In this document: positions 25,271-33,857 of the stretch, piece after piece
Numbering within the stretch: the first letter of the stretch is position 1
How the letters are laid out: each line of letters begins with the position of its first letter
Origin: Ohtaekwangia sp036786105
GTDB taxonomy: Bacteria > Bacteroidota > Bacteroidia > Cytophagales > Cyclobacteriaceae
Length of the DNA: 64,000 nucleotides
Assembly (NCBI RefSeq): GCF_036786105.1
Contig: NZ_DAIQRQ010000017.1
Span: 1-64,000 of the forward strand
Reading direction: 5' to 3'
Translations under genes and position numbers: made by a program
Notes under the pieces: model-generated
Seen by the model: only the letters and a program-made list of their open reading frames with translations
The model's database searches: none
Told to the model about the DNA's origin: nothing

Positions 25271-25639
25271 CTAGCGGTGCTCCATCTGCTGGATAAGCTC
25301 AGCCTTCTCTTCCATCAACCGGATGATTTTGCGCAGGTAATCGATCTCTTTGCGCGATAGTTCAAGCTGTCGCTGGTATTCGCTTTCCTGCTCAATGGGC
25401 AAGTTGCCGGCGGATATTTGCTCAGCACTTGTTTGAGGTTGATGAGTGTAGTATTGGAAAAAATTGTGATCGAGCACCTGCGATATTCTTAGCAGCAGTC
25501 CGGTATCAAGATGCCGCTTCCGGAAGATCCGATAAACATTCTGGCGAACGGTGCCGAGGGAATCAGCAAATTCGGTGAGCTTCATCTGGCGAAGGTCAAA
25601 GACCTCTTTGATTTTTGGGCCAATTTCAACGAGTGCCAT
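25271..25639 (-). CDS. XRE-type regulator with C-terminal coiled coil
   Basis: From the ATG at 25639 (MALVEIGPKIKEVF) the protein has 122 residues. The HTH is MKLTEFADSLGTVRQNVYRI, followed by a Gln/Ser linker and a coiled coil with regular Leu/Ile spacing (QRQLELSRKEIDYLRKIIRL). The more upstream start at 25726 lacks family-like sequence. It is closely similar in domain order and in the motif NVY-x-IF-x-R to the gene at 44391-44732. It is divergent from the STAS-like gene with 139 bp between, a layout suggesting local regulation. A TATCTTTA box lies upstream. Confidence 0.8.
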   Translation of the reverse strand: MALVEIGPKIKEVFDLRQMKLTEFADSLGTVRQNVYRIFRKRHLDTGLLLRISQVLDHNFFQYYTHQPQTSAEQISAGNLPIEQESEYQRQLELSRKEIDYLRKIIRLMEEKAELIQQMEHR

Positions 25640-25778
25640 GATCGTCTTTGTCTTTTTTTGAGATACTAAAGATACGTAAATTATAAGGTTACAGATGCCA
25701 GCTCGCTGGTTTACAGGTGTAACCAATAATTTTACAGAGTCGTAAATTGTCGCTAAACTTGTGTAACCAAAGCAAAAT

Positions 25779-26240
25779 ATGAGCTTTGCAGAATTTGCTC
25801 CGATCCTCAGTAGTTCTGAAAATATGGTAAAAGCCTTTTACCAAGACGAGTATGCTACCATTGAATTGGATGATTCCATTCCATGCATCCGCCTTACGTT
25901 AAATGGTGTTCCGCGTTACAGCGAGCACTATAATTTTATTCAGAAGAAGCGCCTGGAGCTCATGCAGCAGGAAATAAGAAACTACCCCAAGCTTCACATG
26001 CTCACTGATAGTCGTACAGCAGGCCCGGTATTGGATGAAGATGTATTGCATTTTAAAACGGAGATAATGCCCGCCATGGAACAAGCTGGCATTCGCTTCC
26101 TCGCCATTGTAATGCCCAGCAGTAAATTTACACAACTTACCATCCGCGACATGACGGCCCAGCCGAGGGTAATGACGATTCAATACTTTGAGTCGATGCG
26201 CGAAGCGAGACACTGGCTTCGCAAGATGACGGCTCTTTGA
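25779..26240 (+). CDS. STAS/SpoIIAA-like single-domain protein
   Basis: The 153-residue protein shows a pattern of strands and helices like SpoIIAA/CRAL-TRIO-like small domains: a strand pair AFYQDEYATIELDD and IRLTLNGVP, a helix with FIQKKRLELMQQEIRNYP, the central strand KLHMLTDSRTAGPV and a C-terminal helix. It lacks the conserved phosphoserine pattern of anti-sigma-factor antagonists, so function is open. An imperfect -7 box (TAAACTTG, 25754-25761) precedes it. A later ATG (25824) is possible. It faces away from the XRE regulator, which may control it. Confidence 0.6.
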   Translation: MSFAEFAPILSSSENMVKAFYQDEYATIELDDSIPCIRLTLNGVPRYSEHYNFIQKKRLELMQQEIRNYPKLHMLTDSRTAGPVLDEDVLHFKTEIMPAMEQAGIRFLAIVMPSSKFTQLTIRDMTAQPRVMTIQYFESMREARHWLRKMTAL

Positions 26241-26271
26241 TTCTGAAGCAGAAAGTTAAAAAGCCTGGTAA

Positions 26272-26760
26272 TTATTTTTCGCTTGGATTCTTTTTACCCG
26301 CGAGCAGCTTTTCGATAATGGCTGTAAGACGTTTATTCCGTGTTTCTTCTTTTTTTGCATCGCGTATCCAGTTTGCATATTCCTTTCGGTTGGTATAGCT
26401 CAGCGACTCGAAGATTTTTTTCGCAGCGGCGTTTTTGGAAAGTGCTTTTTTGAGTTCGTCAGGAACGTCTACCACGCGTTCTTCAGTATCGAGATCTATT
26501 TCCACCGTTACTATGTCGCCAACCTTTTTACCGATGCTGGCACGAATGTCTTTACGCACCAATATAACATGGCAGCCAGTACCCATGTTGGCCAGTACTC
26601 CTCGATACGGGTGTCCATCAAACGTAGCCTTTACTTTTACCTGCCCCTTGGTTCCATATACTTTCTCAACATCAAACGGTATAGAGACGAATGCAGCGTC
26701 CATCGAAGTATCCGGGTTTTCCAGCACTGCTTTAAACACTTGTTTAAATGATTTAGCCAT
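26272..26760 (-). CDS. DUF1905/YdeI-OmdA family protein
   Basis: The 162-residue protein joins two small modules: a DUF1905 beta-barrel (AAFVSIPFDVEKVYGTKGQV to about residue 95, with GHPYRGVLANMGTGCHVILV) and a C-terminal OmdA/YdeI-like helical segment (DELKKALSKNAAAKKIFESL and SYTNRKEYANWIRDAKKEET). The family is widespread but has no proven function. It is not exported. Convergent with the STAS-like gene. Confidence 0.85.
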   Translation of the reverse strand: MAKSFKQVFKAVLENPDTSMDAAFVSIPFDVEKVYGTKGQVKVKATFDGHPYRGVLANMGTGCHVILVRKDIRASIGKKVGDIVTVEIDLDTEERVVDVPDELKKALSKNAAAKKIFESLSYTNRKEYANWIRDAKKEETRNKRLTAIIEKLLAGKKNPSEK

Positions 26761-26979
26761 CGCTAAAAATATCTAAAATATTTTTGGATGCGATCACCCT
26801 CAGAAAAAACTTGATTCCGAAGAAAATGCTTCGTTTTTGCGGTATGAGTGGTATAAAAAACCGATAAACTGAAACAGGCCGTTGTTTTGTTAGGTGCATG
26901 GCGCTATCTTGCATGGCTCGAACCCAAACCCCTTGAAAGACCCTGTCAATTCTACATCAACGTGTTTGCCAGTATAACT

Positions 26980-28806
26980 ATGCAGGATCTTATCAGGCAC
27001 CTCCCCGCCGTAATCTACGAATACGCAATCTATCCTGATGGTAAATCGAAATTCACATTTGTCAGTGAATCCAGTGAGGCCATCCTGGGATTGACCCCGG
27101 AAGCTCTCATGGCGAATGCTGCGTTGCTGGATTCTATCGTACATGAAGAAGATCAGGAGCTGCAGCAAGAATCTTCTGCACGTTGCATTAAGGAAGGAAG
27201 GGATTGGACTTGGGAAGGGCGCATGAGGGTAAAGGAAAACAACATCTGGGTGGAAGTAAGATCTAATCACGAGCAACTTGCTGATGGAATCATCATCAGA
27301 CGTGGCGTAATTCAGGACATAACAGAACGAAAGGAACTGGCGAAGGAAAGCGAACAACGCTATCTTACACTGGTAGACAGGCTCCCGATCGGCATTGTTA
27401 TACATAAACAGGGCAAGCTGGTATTTGCCAATTCGCAGGCATACCAGATACTCGGCAGCAAAAAAACAACAGGACTTATCGGTACCGATGTGCTCAATTT
27501 TGTGCACCCCGATTATCATCAGCGCATAGTACGCAGAATGAAAGAAGGTGGTGGAATTTTATCGCCCATGGTGGAGCAGAAGTACGTGCGCATCGATGGA
27601 AAGATTATCGATGTGGAAACCATGTCGTCTCCCTTTACATTTCAGGGTGAAGCCTGCGTGCAGGTAATCTTCCGCGATATAACCGAACGCAAGCAAACCG
27701 AAGAACGCATCAAGAAAAATGAAACGCTGCTCACGCAGCTTTTCCAGAATATACCCATGGCGGTTGTGCAGCTAAACGAAATGGGTAAAGTAGAGCAGGT
27801 AAACAAAGGCTTCGAAGAGATGTTCGGCTTTACGCTGGAAGAGCTGAAGGGCAAGAGTATAAATGATTTTATAGTGCCCGAAGAACTCGTGCACGAAGGT
27901 GTCGATCTCAATAATCTGATCACTGCCAATCGCATTGTGAGTATAGAAACGATTCGCAAGACCCGAAACGGTAAGCTCATCAATGTAATTCTGTATGGAA
28001 TGCCGGTAATGCTCGACCACCAGACCATCGGTATATATGGCGTGTATGTGGATTTTACCGATCGCAAAAAAGTTGAAGAAGAACTGAAGATCCGAAATAC
28101 AGAGCTTGATAACTTCGTGTATAAAGTATCGCACGATCTGCGCGCACCACTGTCGTCAATACTGGGCCTGGTAAATCTTGCGCGACTTCCAGGTAATACC
28201 GACAACCCGATGGACTACATCGACATCATTGGTGAGAAGGTGCAACACCTCGATCATTTCATTGGTGATGTGTTAAGTCACTCGAAGAACCTGAAGATGG
28301 ATGTCACTACGAGCCAGGTTGATTTCGAACAGATCATCGATCGCACATTCCAGGATCTCAATTACCTGGATGGTGCCAAAGAGATGGTACGCAATGTAAA
28401 GATCGAAGGCAATGTATTTTATAGTGACCCCTGGCGTATATCGGAGATTTTCCGCAATCTTATTTCGAACGCCGTAAAGTATCGCCAGCTTGACCTCACC
28501 AAGCCGCAGATCGATGTAAAGATATCGGTAGACAACCACCGGGCCGATATCAGCTTTGCCGACAACGGCATTGGTATAGATGAAGTAAGCCTGTCTAAAA
28601 TATTTGAAATGTTTTACCGTGCCACCGAGCAATCTGATGGTTCCGGTATAGGACTTTATATTGTGAAGAATGCCGTGGAAAAACTGGGCGGACAGATTGC
28701 CGTATCAAGCCAGTTGAATATGGGAACACGTTTCCATATTATACTGCCAAATCGTGTAAATTTGGTGGTGCCAGCGGCGCAATCACAAGTTGTTGAACAA
28801 CGATGA
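26980..28806 (+). CDS. Soluble multi-PAS sensor histidine kinase
   Basis: From the ATG at 26980 (MQDLIRHLPAVIYEY) the protein has 608 residues and no membrane segment. Three PAS/PAC modules follow one another (about 1-120, 125-245, 250-375), each closed by a PAC motif such as IQDITERK, IFRDITER or YVDFTDRK. Then a HisKA domain has the phospho-acceptor in YKVSHDLRAPLSSILG, and an HATPase_c domain has NLISNAVKYRQ, ADNGIGIDE and GSGIGLYIVKNAVEKLGG. An upstream ATG at 26887 would add 31 unlikely residues. No response regulator is adjacent; the stop overlaps the start of the next gene (ATGA). Confidence 0.92.
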   Translation: MQDLIRHLPAVIYEYAIYPDGKSKFTFVSESSEAILGLTPEALMANAALLDSIVHEEDQELQQESSARCIKEGRDWTWEGRMRVKENNIWVEVRSNHEQLADGIIIRRGVIQDITERKELAKESEQRYLTLVDRLPIGIVIHKQGKLVFANSQAYQILGSKKTTGLIGTDVLNFVHPDYHQRIVRRMKEGGGILSPMVEQKYVRIDGKIIDVETMSSPFTFQGEACVQVIFRDITERKQTEERIKKNETLLTQLFQNIPMAVVQLNEMGKVEQVNKGFEEMFGFTLEELKGKSINDFIVPEELVHEGVDLNNLITANRIVSIETIRKTRNGKLINVILYGMPVMLDHQTIGIYGVYVDFTDRKKVEEELKIRNTELDNFVYKVSHDLRAPLSSILGLVNLARLPGNTDNPMDYIDIIGEKVQHLDHFIGDVLSHSKNLKMDVTTSQVDFEQIIDRTFQDLNYLDGAKEMVRNVKIEGNVFYSDPWRISEIFRNLISNAVKYRQLDLTKPQIDVKISVDNHRADISFADNGIGIDEVSLSKIFEMFYRATEQSDGSGIGLYIVKNAVEKLGGQIAVSSQLNMGTRFHIILPNRVNLVVPAAQSQVVEQR

Positions 28807-29969
28807 AAATTATTGAAGTAACTACTCCGCAGCTTGCGCGTGAGTTTATTGTATTTCCGGTTCGCCTCTACAAAAATGAACCGGCCTGGATACGTCCACT
28901 GGATAAAGATGTAGAGAATGTTTTTGATCCGGAGCAAAACAAAGCTTTCCGCCACGGACAATGTATCCGCTGGATATTAACCAACGATACAGGCGAAACC
29001 ATCGGCCGCGTAGCTGCTTTCGTTAACGACAAGATTGTTCACAAAGGCAACGATCAGCCTACGGGCGGTATGGGCTTTTTTGAATGCATTAACGATCGTA
29101 ATGCAGCGTTCATGTTATTTGATCAATGCAAAACATGGTTGCAATCCAAAGGCATGGAAGCTATGGACGGGCCGATAAATTTCGGGAGCCGCGATCGCTG
29201 GTGGGGGTTGCTCATTGAAGGATTTGATCGTGAGCCGAACTATCAATGCAACTATAATTTTTCCTATTATAAGGATTTCTTTGAAGCATACGGCTTCCAG
29301 GTGTATTTCTATCAGTTTACGTACGCACGTACCGTACGTGGACCGCTGTCGCCACGCCTGCAGGAAAAGGCAGATATAGCGCGGAGAGATCCGAATTATG
29401 ATTTTCGCTATTTGCGAAAAGATGAAATGGAAAAACTGCCCGAATACCTGATGACGGTATATAACCGGGCATGGGCTAATCGCTCCGAAAATCCTGAACT
29501 CACCATGGCACAAGCGAAAGTGATTGTAAAACAGATGAAACCTATTATGGATCGCAAGCTGTTATACTTTGGATTTTATAAGGGCGAACCGGTTTCATTC
29601 TTTCTTTCGCTGCCCGAGATAAACCAGATATTTAAGTATGTAGAAGGAAAGCTCGACTGGTTAGGCAAGTTGAAGTTTATCTGGCACACACTGCGAAGAA
29701 CCAATAAAAAAGCATTTGGTATTTTATTCGGCGTGGTGCCCGAGCACCAGGGAAAAGGGCTCGATGGCGCCATGATCATTAACGCCCGTGACGTGTTGCA
29801 GCCTGACGGCCGCTACGTGCAATATGAAATGAACTGGATTGGTGATTTTAATCCTAAAATGATTCTTGTAGTAGAGCAGGTAGGAGCCGATATTTCCAAG
29901 CGTCACGCCACCTATCGCAAGCTTTTTGACGAGACGAAGCCTTTCAAACGCGCACCGATATTAAAATAG
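28803..29969 (+). CDS. GNAT-like acyltransferase of unknown substrate
   Basis: The 388-residue protein begins within the stop of the PAS kinase (ATGA at 28803-28806), so it is translationally coupled to it. The C-terminal part carries the acetyl-CoA loop VVPEHQGKGLDGAMI, matching Q/R-x2-G-x-G/A of GNAT enzymes, while the N-terminal part (about 1-150) is strand-rich with GPINFGSRDRWWGLLIEGFD. Homologues are common, uncharacterised proteins in Bacteroidota. Coupling with a signalling kinase is unusual and may be just a local operon. No signal peptide. Confidence 0.75.
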   Translation: MKIIEVTTPQLAREFIVFPVRLYKNEPAWIRPLDKDVENVFDPEQNKAFRHGQCIRWILTNDTGETIGRVAAFVNDKIVHKGNDQPTGGMGFFECINDRNAAFMLFDQCKTWLQSKGMEAMDGPINFGSRDRWWGLLIEGFDREPNYQCNYNFSYYKDFFEAYGFQVYFYQFTYARTVRGPLSPRLQEKADIARRDPNYDFRYLRKDEMEKLPEYLMTVYNRAWANRSENPELTMAQAKVIVKQMKPIMDRKLLYFGFYKGEPVSFFLSLPEINQIFKYVEGKLDWLGKLKFIWHTLRRTNKKAFGILFGVVPEHQGKGLDGAMIINARDVLQPDGRYVQYEMNWIGDFNPKMILVVEQVGADISKRHATYRKLFDETKPFKRAPILK

Positions 29970-30048
29970 CCGCGTTTTGCTTTTTTCCTGAAACTTCTTT
30001 TGTGGCAGCGTGTTATACAATTCGTTTACTTGCACGCGAATTTGTATC

Positions 30049-31056
30049 ATGAATAAAACCGGAGTTCTTCTCATTAACCTGGGCACGCCTGATAGCCCTT
30101 CTGTGAGCGATGTGCGCTCGTACCTTTCTCAATTCCTCAACGATCCGCGTGTGATCGATATTCCGTGGCTGGCGCGCAAAGTGCTTGTAAACCTCATCAT
30201 CGTTCCATTCCGTGCCCCAAAGTCGGCTAAAATATACCAGAAGCTCTGGACGGAAAACGGTTCGCCTCTGCTGTACTATAGCGAAGAAGCTAAACGTCTG
30301 CTGCAACAAGAGCTGCCTCAAGACTACCAGGTGCACCTGGCCATGCGCTATAAAAATCCTTCTATACCTGATGTGCTGGAGACGATGCGCAAAAAGAACT
30401 ATAGCCGTATTATAATATTGCCTATGTTTCCACAGTATGCATCAGCTTCTACCGGCTCTGCACTGGAAGAAGTAATGCGGGTTATGAAATCGTGGTGGGT
30501 GATTCCGGAAGTGAAAATGATCAGCCAGTATTACAATCATCCAACCTTTATTGATGCCTTTGTGGCACGTGGTAAACAATATACAATCAGCGATTACGAT
30601 CATGTATTGTTCTCATACCACGGACTGCCTGAGCGCCAGGTAGACAAGGTATATGATAGTGGTCTTTGCTCGGACCACGACTGTGAGCAGGAGATCACAC
30701 ACGAAAACAAATTCTGCTATAAAGCCACCTGCTACGCTACCACACGCCTGCTGGCGGAAAAGCTAAATATACCGGCTGATAAATATACCGTATGCTTCCA
30801 ATCACGGCTCGATCAGAAATGGCTCAAGCCGTTCTCGGATGAAGTGGTTCGTGAGTGCGGAAGAAAAGGCATGAAGAAGCTACTCGTATTCTCGCCAGCC
30901 TTTACTGCCGATTGCCTGGAAACCGTAATTGAAATCGGAGATGAATACCAGGAGATATTTCACGAGCATGGTGGTGAAAAAGTACAGCTCGTAGAAAGCC
31001 TTAACGATCATCCGCTTTGGATCAGGTGCCTGAAAGATCTCGTGTTGGCAAACTAA
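30049..31056 (+). CDS. hemH: Ferrochelatase
   Basis: Ferrochelatase inserts Fe(II) into protoporphyrin IX, the last step of protoheme synthesis. From the ATG at 30049 the protein is 335 residues and shows TGVLLINLGTPDSPSVSDV at the start, PMFPQYASASTGSALEEV, the catalytic His in LFSYHGLPERQ and the metal-site region VFSPAFTADCLETVIEIGDE. A cysteine-rich insert (GLCSDHDCEQEI, FCYKATC) is present. The earlier ATG at 30010 would add 13 residues unlike the family. It is convergent with the LytTR regulator, 1 bp apart. Confidence 0.96.
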   Translation: MNKTGVLLINLGTPDSPSVSDVRSYLSQFLNDPRVIDIPWLARKVLVNLIIVPFRAPKSAKIYQKLWTENGSPLLYYSEEAKRLLQQELPQDYQVHLAMRYKNPSIPDVLETMRKKNYSRIIILPMFPQYASASTGSALEEVMRVMKSWWVIPEVKMISQYYNHPTFIDAFVARGKQYTISDYDHVLFSYHGLPERQVDKVYDSGLCSDHDCEQEITHENKFCYKATCYATTRLLAEKLNIPADKYTVCFQSRLDQKWLKPFSDEVVRECGRKGMKKLLVFSPAFTADCLETVIEIGDEYQEIFHEHGGEKVQLVESLNDHPLWIRCLKDLVLAN

Positions 31057-31057
31057 A

Positions 31058-31786
31058 TTAAGGTCTGATGTGGGTGTTAAGCTTTTTGGCCAGTTCATGT
31101 TTGTAGAGCGGGCCAATGGGCAATTCGGTTTTGCCGATAAACACCGAATTCAGATTATAGGAGTCGATCTTGTTAAGCGCTACTATGAACGAGCGGTGTA
31201 TACGCATGAAGTCGTGCTCGGGCAACATTTCTTCCAGCGCTGTAATTGTTTGCTTGGTGATAACTTGTTTCTCTGGCAGAAAGATGCGCACATAATCTTT
31301 CAGACTCTCGATATAGCGGATTTCCTCTACCATAATTTTTACCATTTTACGATCTGCACGCACGTAGAGGAAGCGTTCATTCTCAGTGGCCAAGGATTCG
31401 CGGTTCGCCACGGCCTGATGTTTTTGCTCAGGATTAATGGCGCGATGCACGGCACGGAGAAAGCGATCAAGTGAATAAGGCTTTAGTAGATAATCAACTG
31501 CGCCCAGATCAAATCCATCTACAGCATAGTCGCGGTGGGCCGTTGTAAAAATTACCTTGGGTGGTGACGGCAATGCACGCAGAAAGTCGATGCCGGTAAG
31601 CTTTGGCATGTTGATGTCGAGGAAGATCAGATCAACATGATTTTGCTGGATAAATTCAAACGCTGCCATAGCATGATGACACGCGCCTGCAATCTCCAGC
31701 ATAGGAGTGGCTTCGATGTAAGTCTGCAGAATGTCAAGTGCCGGAGGTTCATCATCTACCAGCAGGCAGCGTAGCTTAGGGGTCAT
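31058..31786 (-). CDS. LytTR-family response regulator
   Basis: The 242-residue protein has a receiver domain with LLVDDEPPALDIL and the phospho-accepting D57 in LIFLDINMPKL, and a LytTR domain from about residue 140 (VRADRKMVKIMVEEIRYIES, then MRIHRSFIVALNKID). It overlaps the stop region of the kinase by 4 bp (ATGA at 31783-31786), so the two are translationally coupled. This is the second LytS/LytTR pair of the window. Confidence 0.95.
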   Translation of the reverse strand: MTPKLRCLLVDDEPPALDILQTYIEATPMLEIAGACHHAMAAFEFIQQNHVDLIFLDINMPKLTGIDFLRALPSPPKVIFTTAHRDYAVDGFDLGAVDYLLKPYSLDRFLRAVHRAINPEQKHQAVANRESLATENERFLYVRADRKMVKIMVEEIRYIESLKDYVRIFLPEKQVITKQTITALEEMLPEHDFMRIHRSFIVALNKIDSYNLNSVFIGKTELPIGPLYKHELAKKLNTHIRP

Positions 31787-32880
31787 GCTTCAATCAGTTT
31801 GATCGCATTCAGGGCGACCGTTAGCGTGATTACAAATGTATCGTCATCTTCAGTAATACGCAGATCGTGCGCATTTGGATATAGTAATTGCAATCTCTTC
31901 TTCACATTTTGTAAACCTATATGAATGGAGTTTGGATTGTCGGTATCAGCCGAGCGGCCATTGATCAATTTAAATTTCAAAAAATCCTCCTGTATATGCA
32001 GGTCGAGACTGATCCATGCCTGCTCCACCATTTCATTAGCACCATGCTTGAAGCTATTCTCCAGTAACGGCAGCAGTAGCAAGGGCGCAATTACAGATGT
32101 ATCCAGATCACCTTTTATGTTCACCGCCATATCAAGCCGATTGCCAAAACGTGATTTTTCCAGCTCAATATAGTGTTGCAGTACTTCTACTTCTTTCACG
32201 AGCGGCACAACGGGCCGGGCACATTCAGTTAGTATATAGCGCATCAGCTGCGACAGCTTCAGGATAGCTTCAGGAGTTTCTTCCGATCGCTTCAGCGCAA
32301 GCGAATATATACTGTTAAGTGTGTTAAACATGAAGTGTGGATGTATCTGTCCCTTCAACACTTCAAGCTCTGCTTTTACACGTTCTTTTTCGAGCTGTTC
32401 GTTCTCAATCTTCTTGGTATACCACGTCTTGATTAGCTTGATGGCTACGGCAAAACCTGCCACCGTGAGCGAGCCGCGTAATCCTCCCATAAAAGAGTAG
32501 AAGAAGGAAAAATGCTTCAAAGGGAAATTTACACTTTCCCGAAAAGGACGTATCAGGTTATAGTTCAATACAGGTGACAGTACTGCAGTGATAAGAATAA
32601 GAACAATTACCCATAAGAATCCAGCCCAGTATCGTTCACGAAAGATATACATCGGCAACACAAAGTATATAATAGCATAGCTGAGAAAGATGTGCTGTGG
32701 CAGAAAGATGGCAGACTCTACAAACGAAACAGAAAAGATATCGCGTGTCTCACCGTTATTATAATAGAAGCCATAGATAAACCCCTGAAAAGCCCAGCAT
32801 ACTACCCAAAACAGAAAATGCCGACTGAACCGATAATCGCTCCGGTTGGAAAGAACGAGTTTAGAGAAGAAGCTATCCAT
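31783..32880 (-). CDS. LytS-type sensor histidine kinase
   Basis: The 365-residue protein has four membrane helices in about the first 165 residues (FLFWVVCWAFQGFIYGFYY to GSLTVAGFAVAIKLI), a linker helix, then the His_kinase domain with QIHPHFMFNTLNSIYSLAL and the ATPase motifs PLLLLPLLENSFKHG and HIGLQNVKKRLQLLYP. Its partner regulator overlaps downstream. The signal is unknown. The region upstream (32881-33062) separates it from a divergent exported-protein gene. Confidence 0.94.
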   Translation of the reverse strand: MDSFFSKLVLSNRSDYRFSRHFLFWVVCWAFQGFIYGFYYNNGETRDIFSVSFVESAIFLPQHIFLSYAIIYFVLPMYIFRERYWAGFLWVIVLILITAVLSPVLNYNLIRPFRESVNFPLKHFSFFYSFMGGLRGSLTVAGFAVAIKLIKTWYTKKIENEQLEKERVKAELEVLKGQIHPHFMFNTLNSIYSLALKRSEETPEAILKLSQLMRYILTECARPVVPLVKEVEVLQHYIELEKSRFGNRLDMAVNIKGDLDTSVIAPLLLLPLLENSFKHGANEMVEQAWISLDLHIQEDFLKFKLINGRSADTDNPNSIHIGLQNVKKRLQLLYPNAHDLRITEDDDTFVITLTVALNAIKLIEA

Positions 32881-33062
32881 TGATATAACATACTGGATCA
32901 GACGATGAAAGTTCAGCTATTCTTCTGTTTGTAGACGAAAGTGGCCAAATCGTAGACGGAGCACATTCATCGCAGTGTTTATTAAATCCGTCTAGAAATA
33001 TACTCTGCCGGTCAGTCAAGTGAAAATATAGCCCGCAATTCTCCGTATTTCATACAAATAAT

Positions 33063-33377
33063 ATGCGTATGAAATCTAAAGCAACCCTTTTAGCCGCTGT
33101 ACTCTTTGTAATTGTACAGGTATTTGTAGCCGTGGAGTCGTTTGGTCAGGAGAAGTCAATGTACTGGGTGGTGGAGACCAATGCTGTAGATAAGCAGTAT
33201 TCTATTGTGAGGTTCTATGATAAAAGCAATCAGTTGATGCACGAAGTAAAGCTCGACCATGTATACCTGGACATTCGTAAACCAAAATATCAACGCAGGC
33301 TCAATCAGCTTTTAAAGAAATATGAGGAGCGCGCAGCGTTCATTTCCAAAGGAAGCAAATCGAAGCGATCGATTTGA
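33063..33377 (+). CDS. Small exported protein of unknown function
   Basis: The 104-residue product has a signal peptide (LLAAVLFVIVQVFVAVESFG, cleavage near residue 30) and a mature part of about 75 residues starting SMYWVVETNAVDKQYSIVRF and ending in a basic Lys/Ser tail. I recognise no family. A near-perfect terminator hairpin follows. It is divergent from the LytS-type kinase gene; a regulated target is conceivable but nothing shows it. Confidence 0.6.
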   Translation: MRMKSKATLLAAVLFVIVQVFVAVESFGQEKSMYWVVETNAVDKQYSIVRFYDKSNQLMHEVKLDHVYLDIRKPKYQRRLNQLLKKYEERAAFISKGSKSKRSI

Positions 33378-33396
33378 TTTTTAGATTAAATGGTTC

Positions 33397-33428
33397 GCCC
33401 GGCCACGCGATGGCCGGGCTTTTTATTT
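33397..33428 (+). terminator. Intrinsic terminator after the small exported protein
   Basis: GCCCGGCCA (33397-33405) pairs perfectly with TGGCCGGGC (33411-33419) over a five-base loop, followed by TTTTTATTT. Confidence 0.92.
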
Positions 33429-33438
33429 AATGGCAGAT

Positions 33439-33837
33439 TCAGATGCCTTCCATATCTTTCAGCTCGATCTCCAGTGCTTTTGTACTGATGTATATTTCGT
33501 TCAGCGATAATGTCAGGGACAGCAACAGAAAAACGAGGCTCAATCCAAATATACCTTCTGCCCATCCTTCCGATTGCAGGTAAAAAAACAGCATACTCAG
33601 TACGCAAAAGAAAAAAGCTGTAATACCCGCTGCCTGCATGTGCTTTACGAGCATAAGCCTGCGCTTTAAATTCTTGATCTGCGCTTTGATAACCTCATGA
33701 TCTTCATGAATGGTTTTATACTTCGCGTGGAGGTTCCGGATCAACGTTGCCAATGCCAGAAACCGATTGGTATAGGCAAGCATCAGCAGTGTAATGGCCG
33801 GAAAGAGCAAAGCCGGAGTATTAATGGATATCTGCAT
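33439..33837 (-). CDS. DUF2721 family membrane protein
   Basis: From the ATG at 33837 the product has 132 residues. Three membrane helices are visible: one near the start (TPALLFPAITLLMLAYTNRF), then after a charged helical loop (HAKYKTIHEDHEVIKAQIKN) two more (ITAFFFCVLSMLFFYL, IFGLSLVFLLLSLTLS). This is the DUF2721 layout. The function is unknown. The longer start at 33900 would overlap the MFS gene; 33837 leaves a 20-bp gap, which suits an operon. Confidence 0.8.
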   Translation of the reverse strand: MQISINTPALLFPAITLLMLAYTNRFLALATLIRNLHAKYKTIHEDHEVIKAQIKNLKRRLMLVKHMQAAGITAFFFCVLSMLFFYLQSEGWAEGIFGLSLVFLLLSLTLSLNEIYISTKALEIELKDMEGI

Positions 33838-33857
33838 CAGTATGTTGATTATATATA

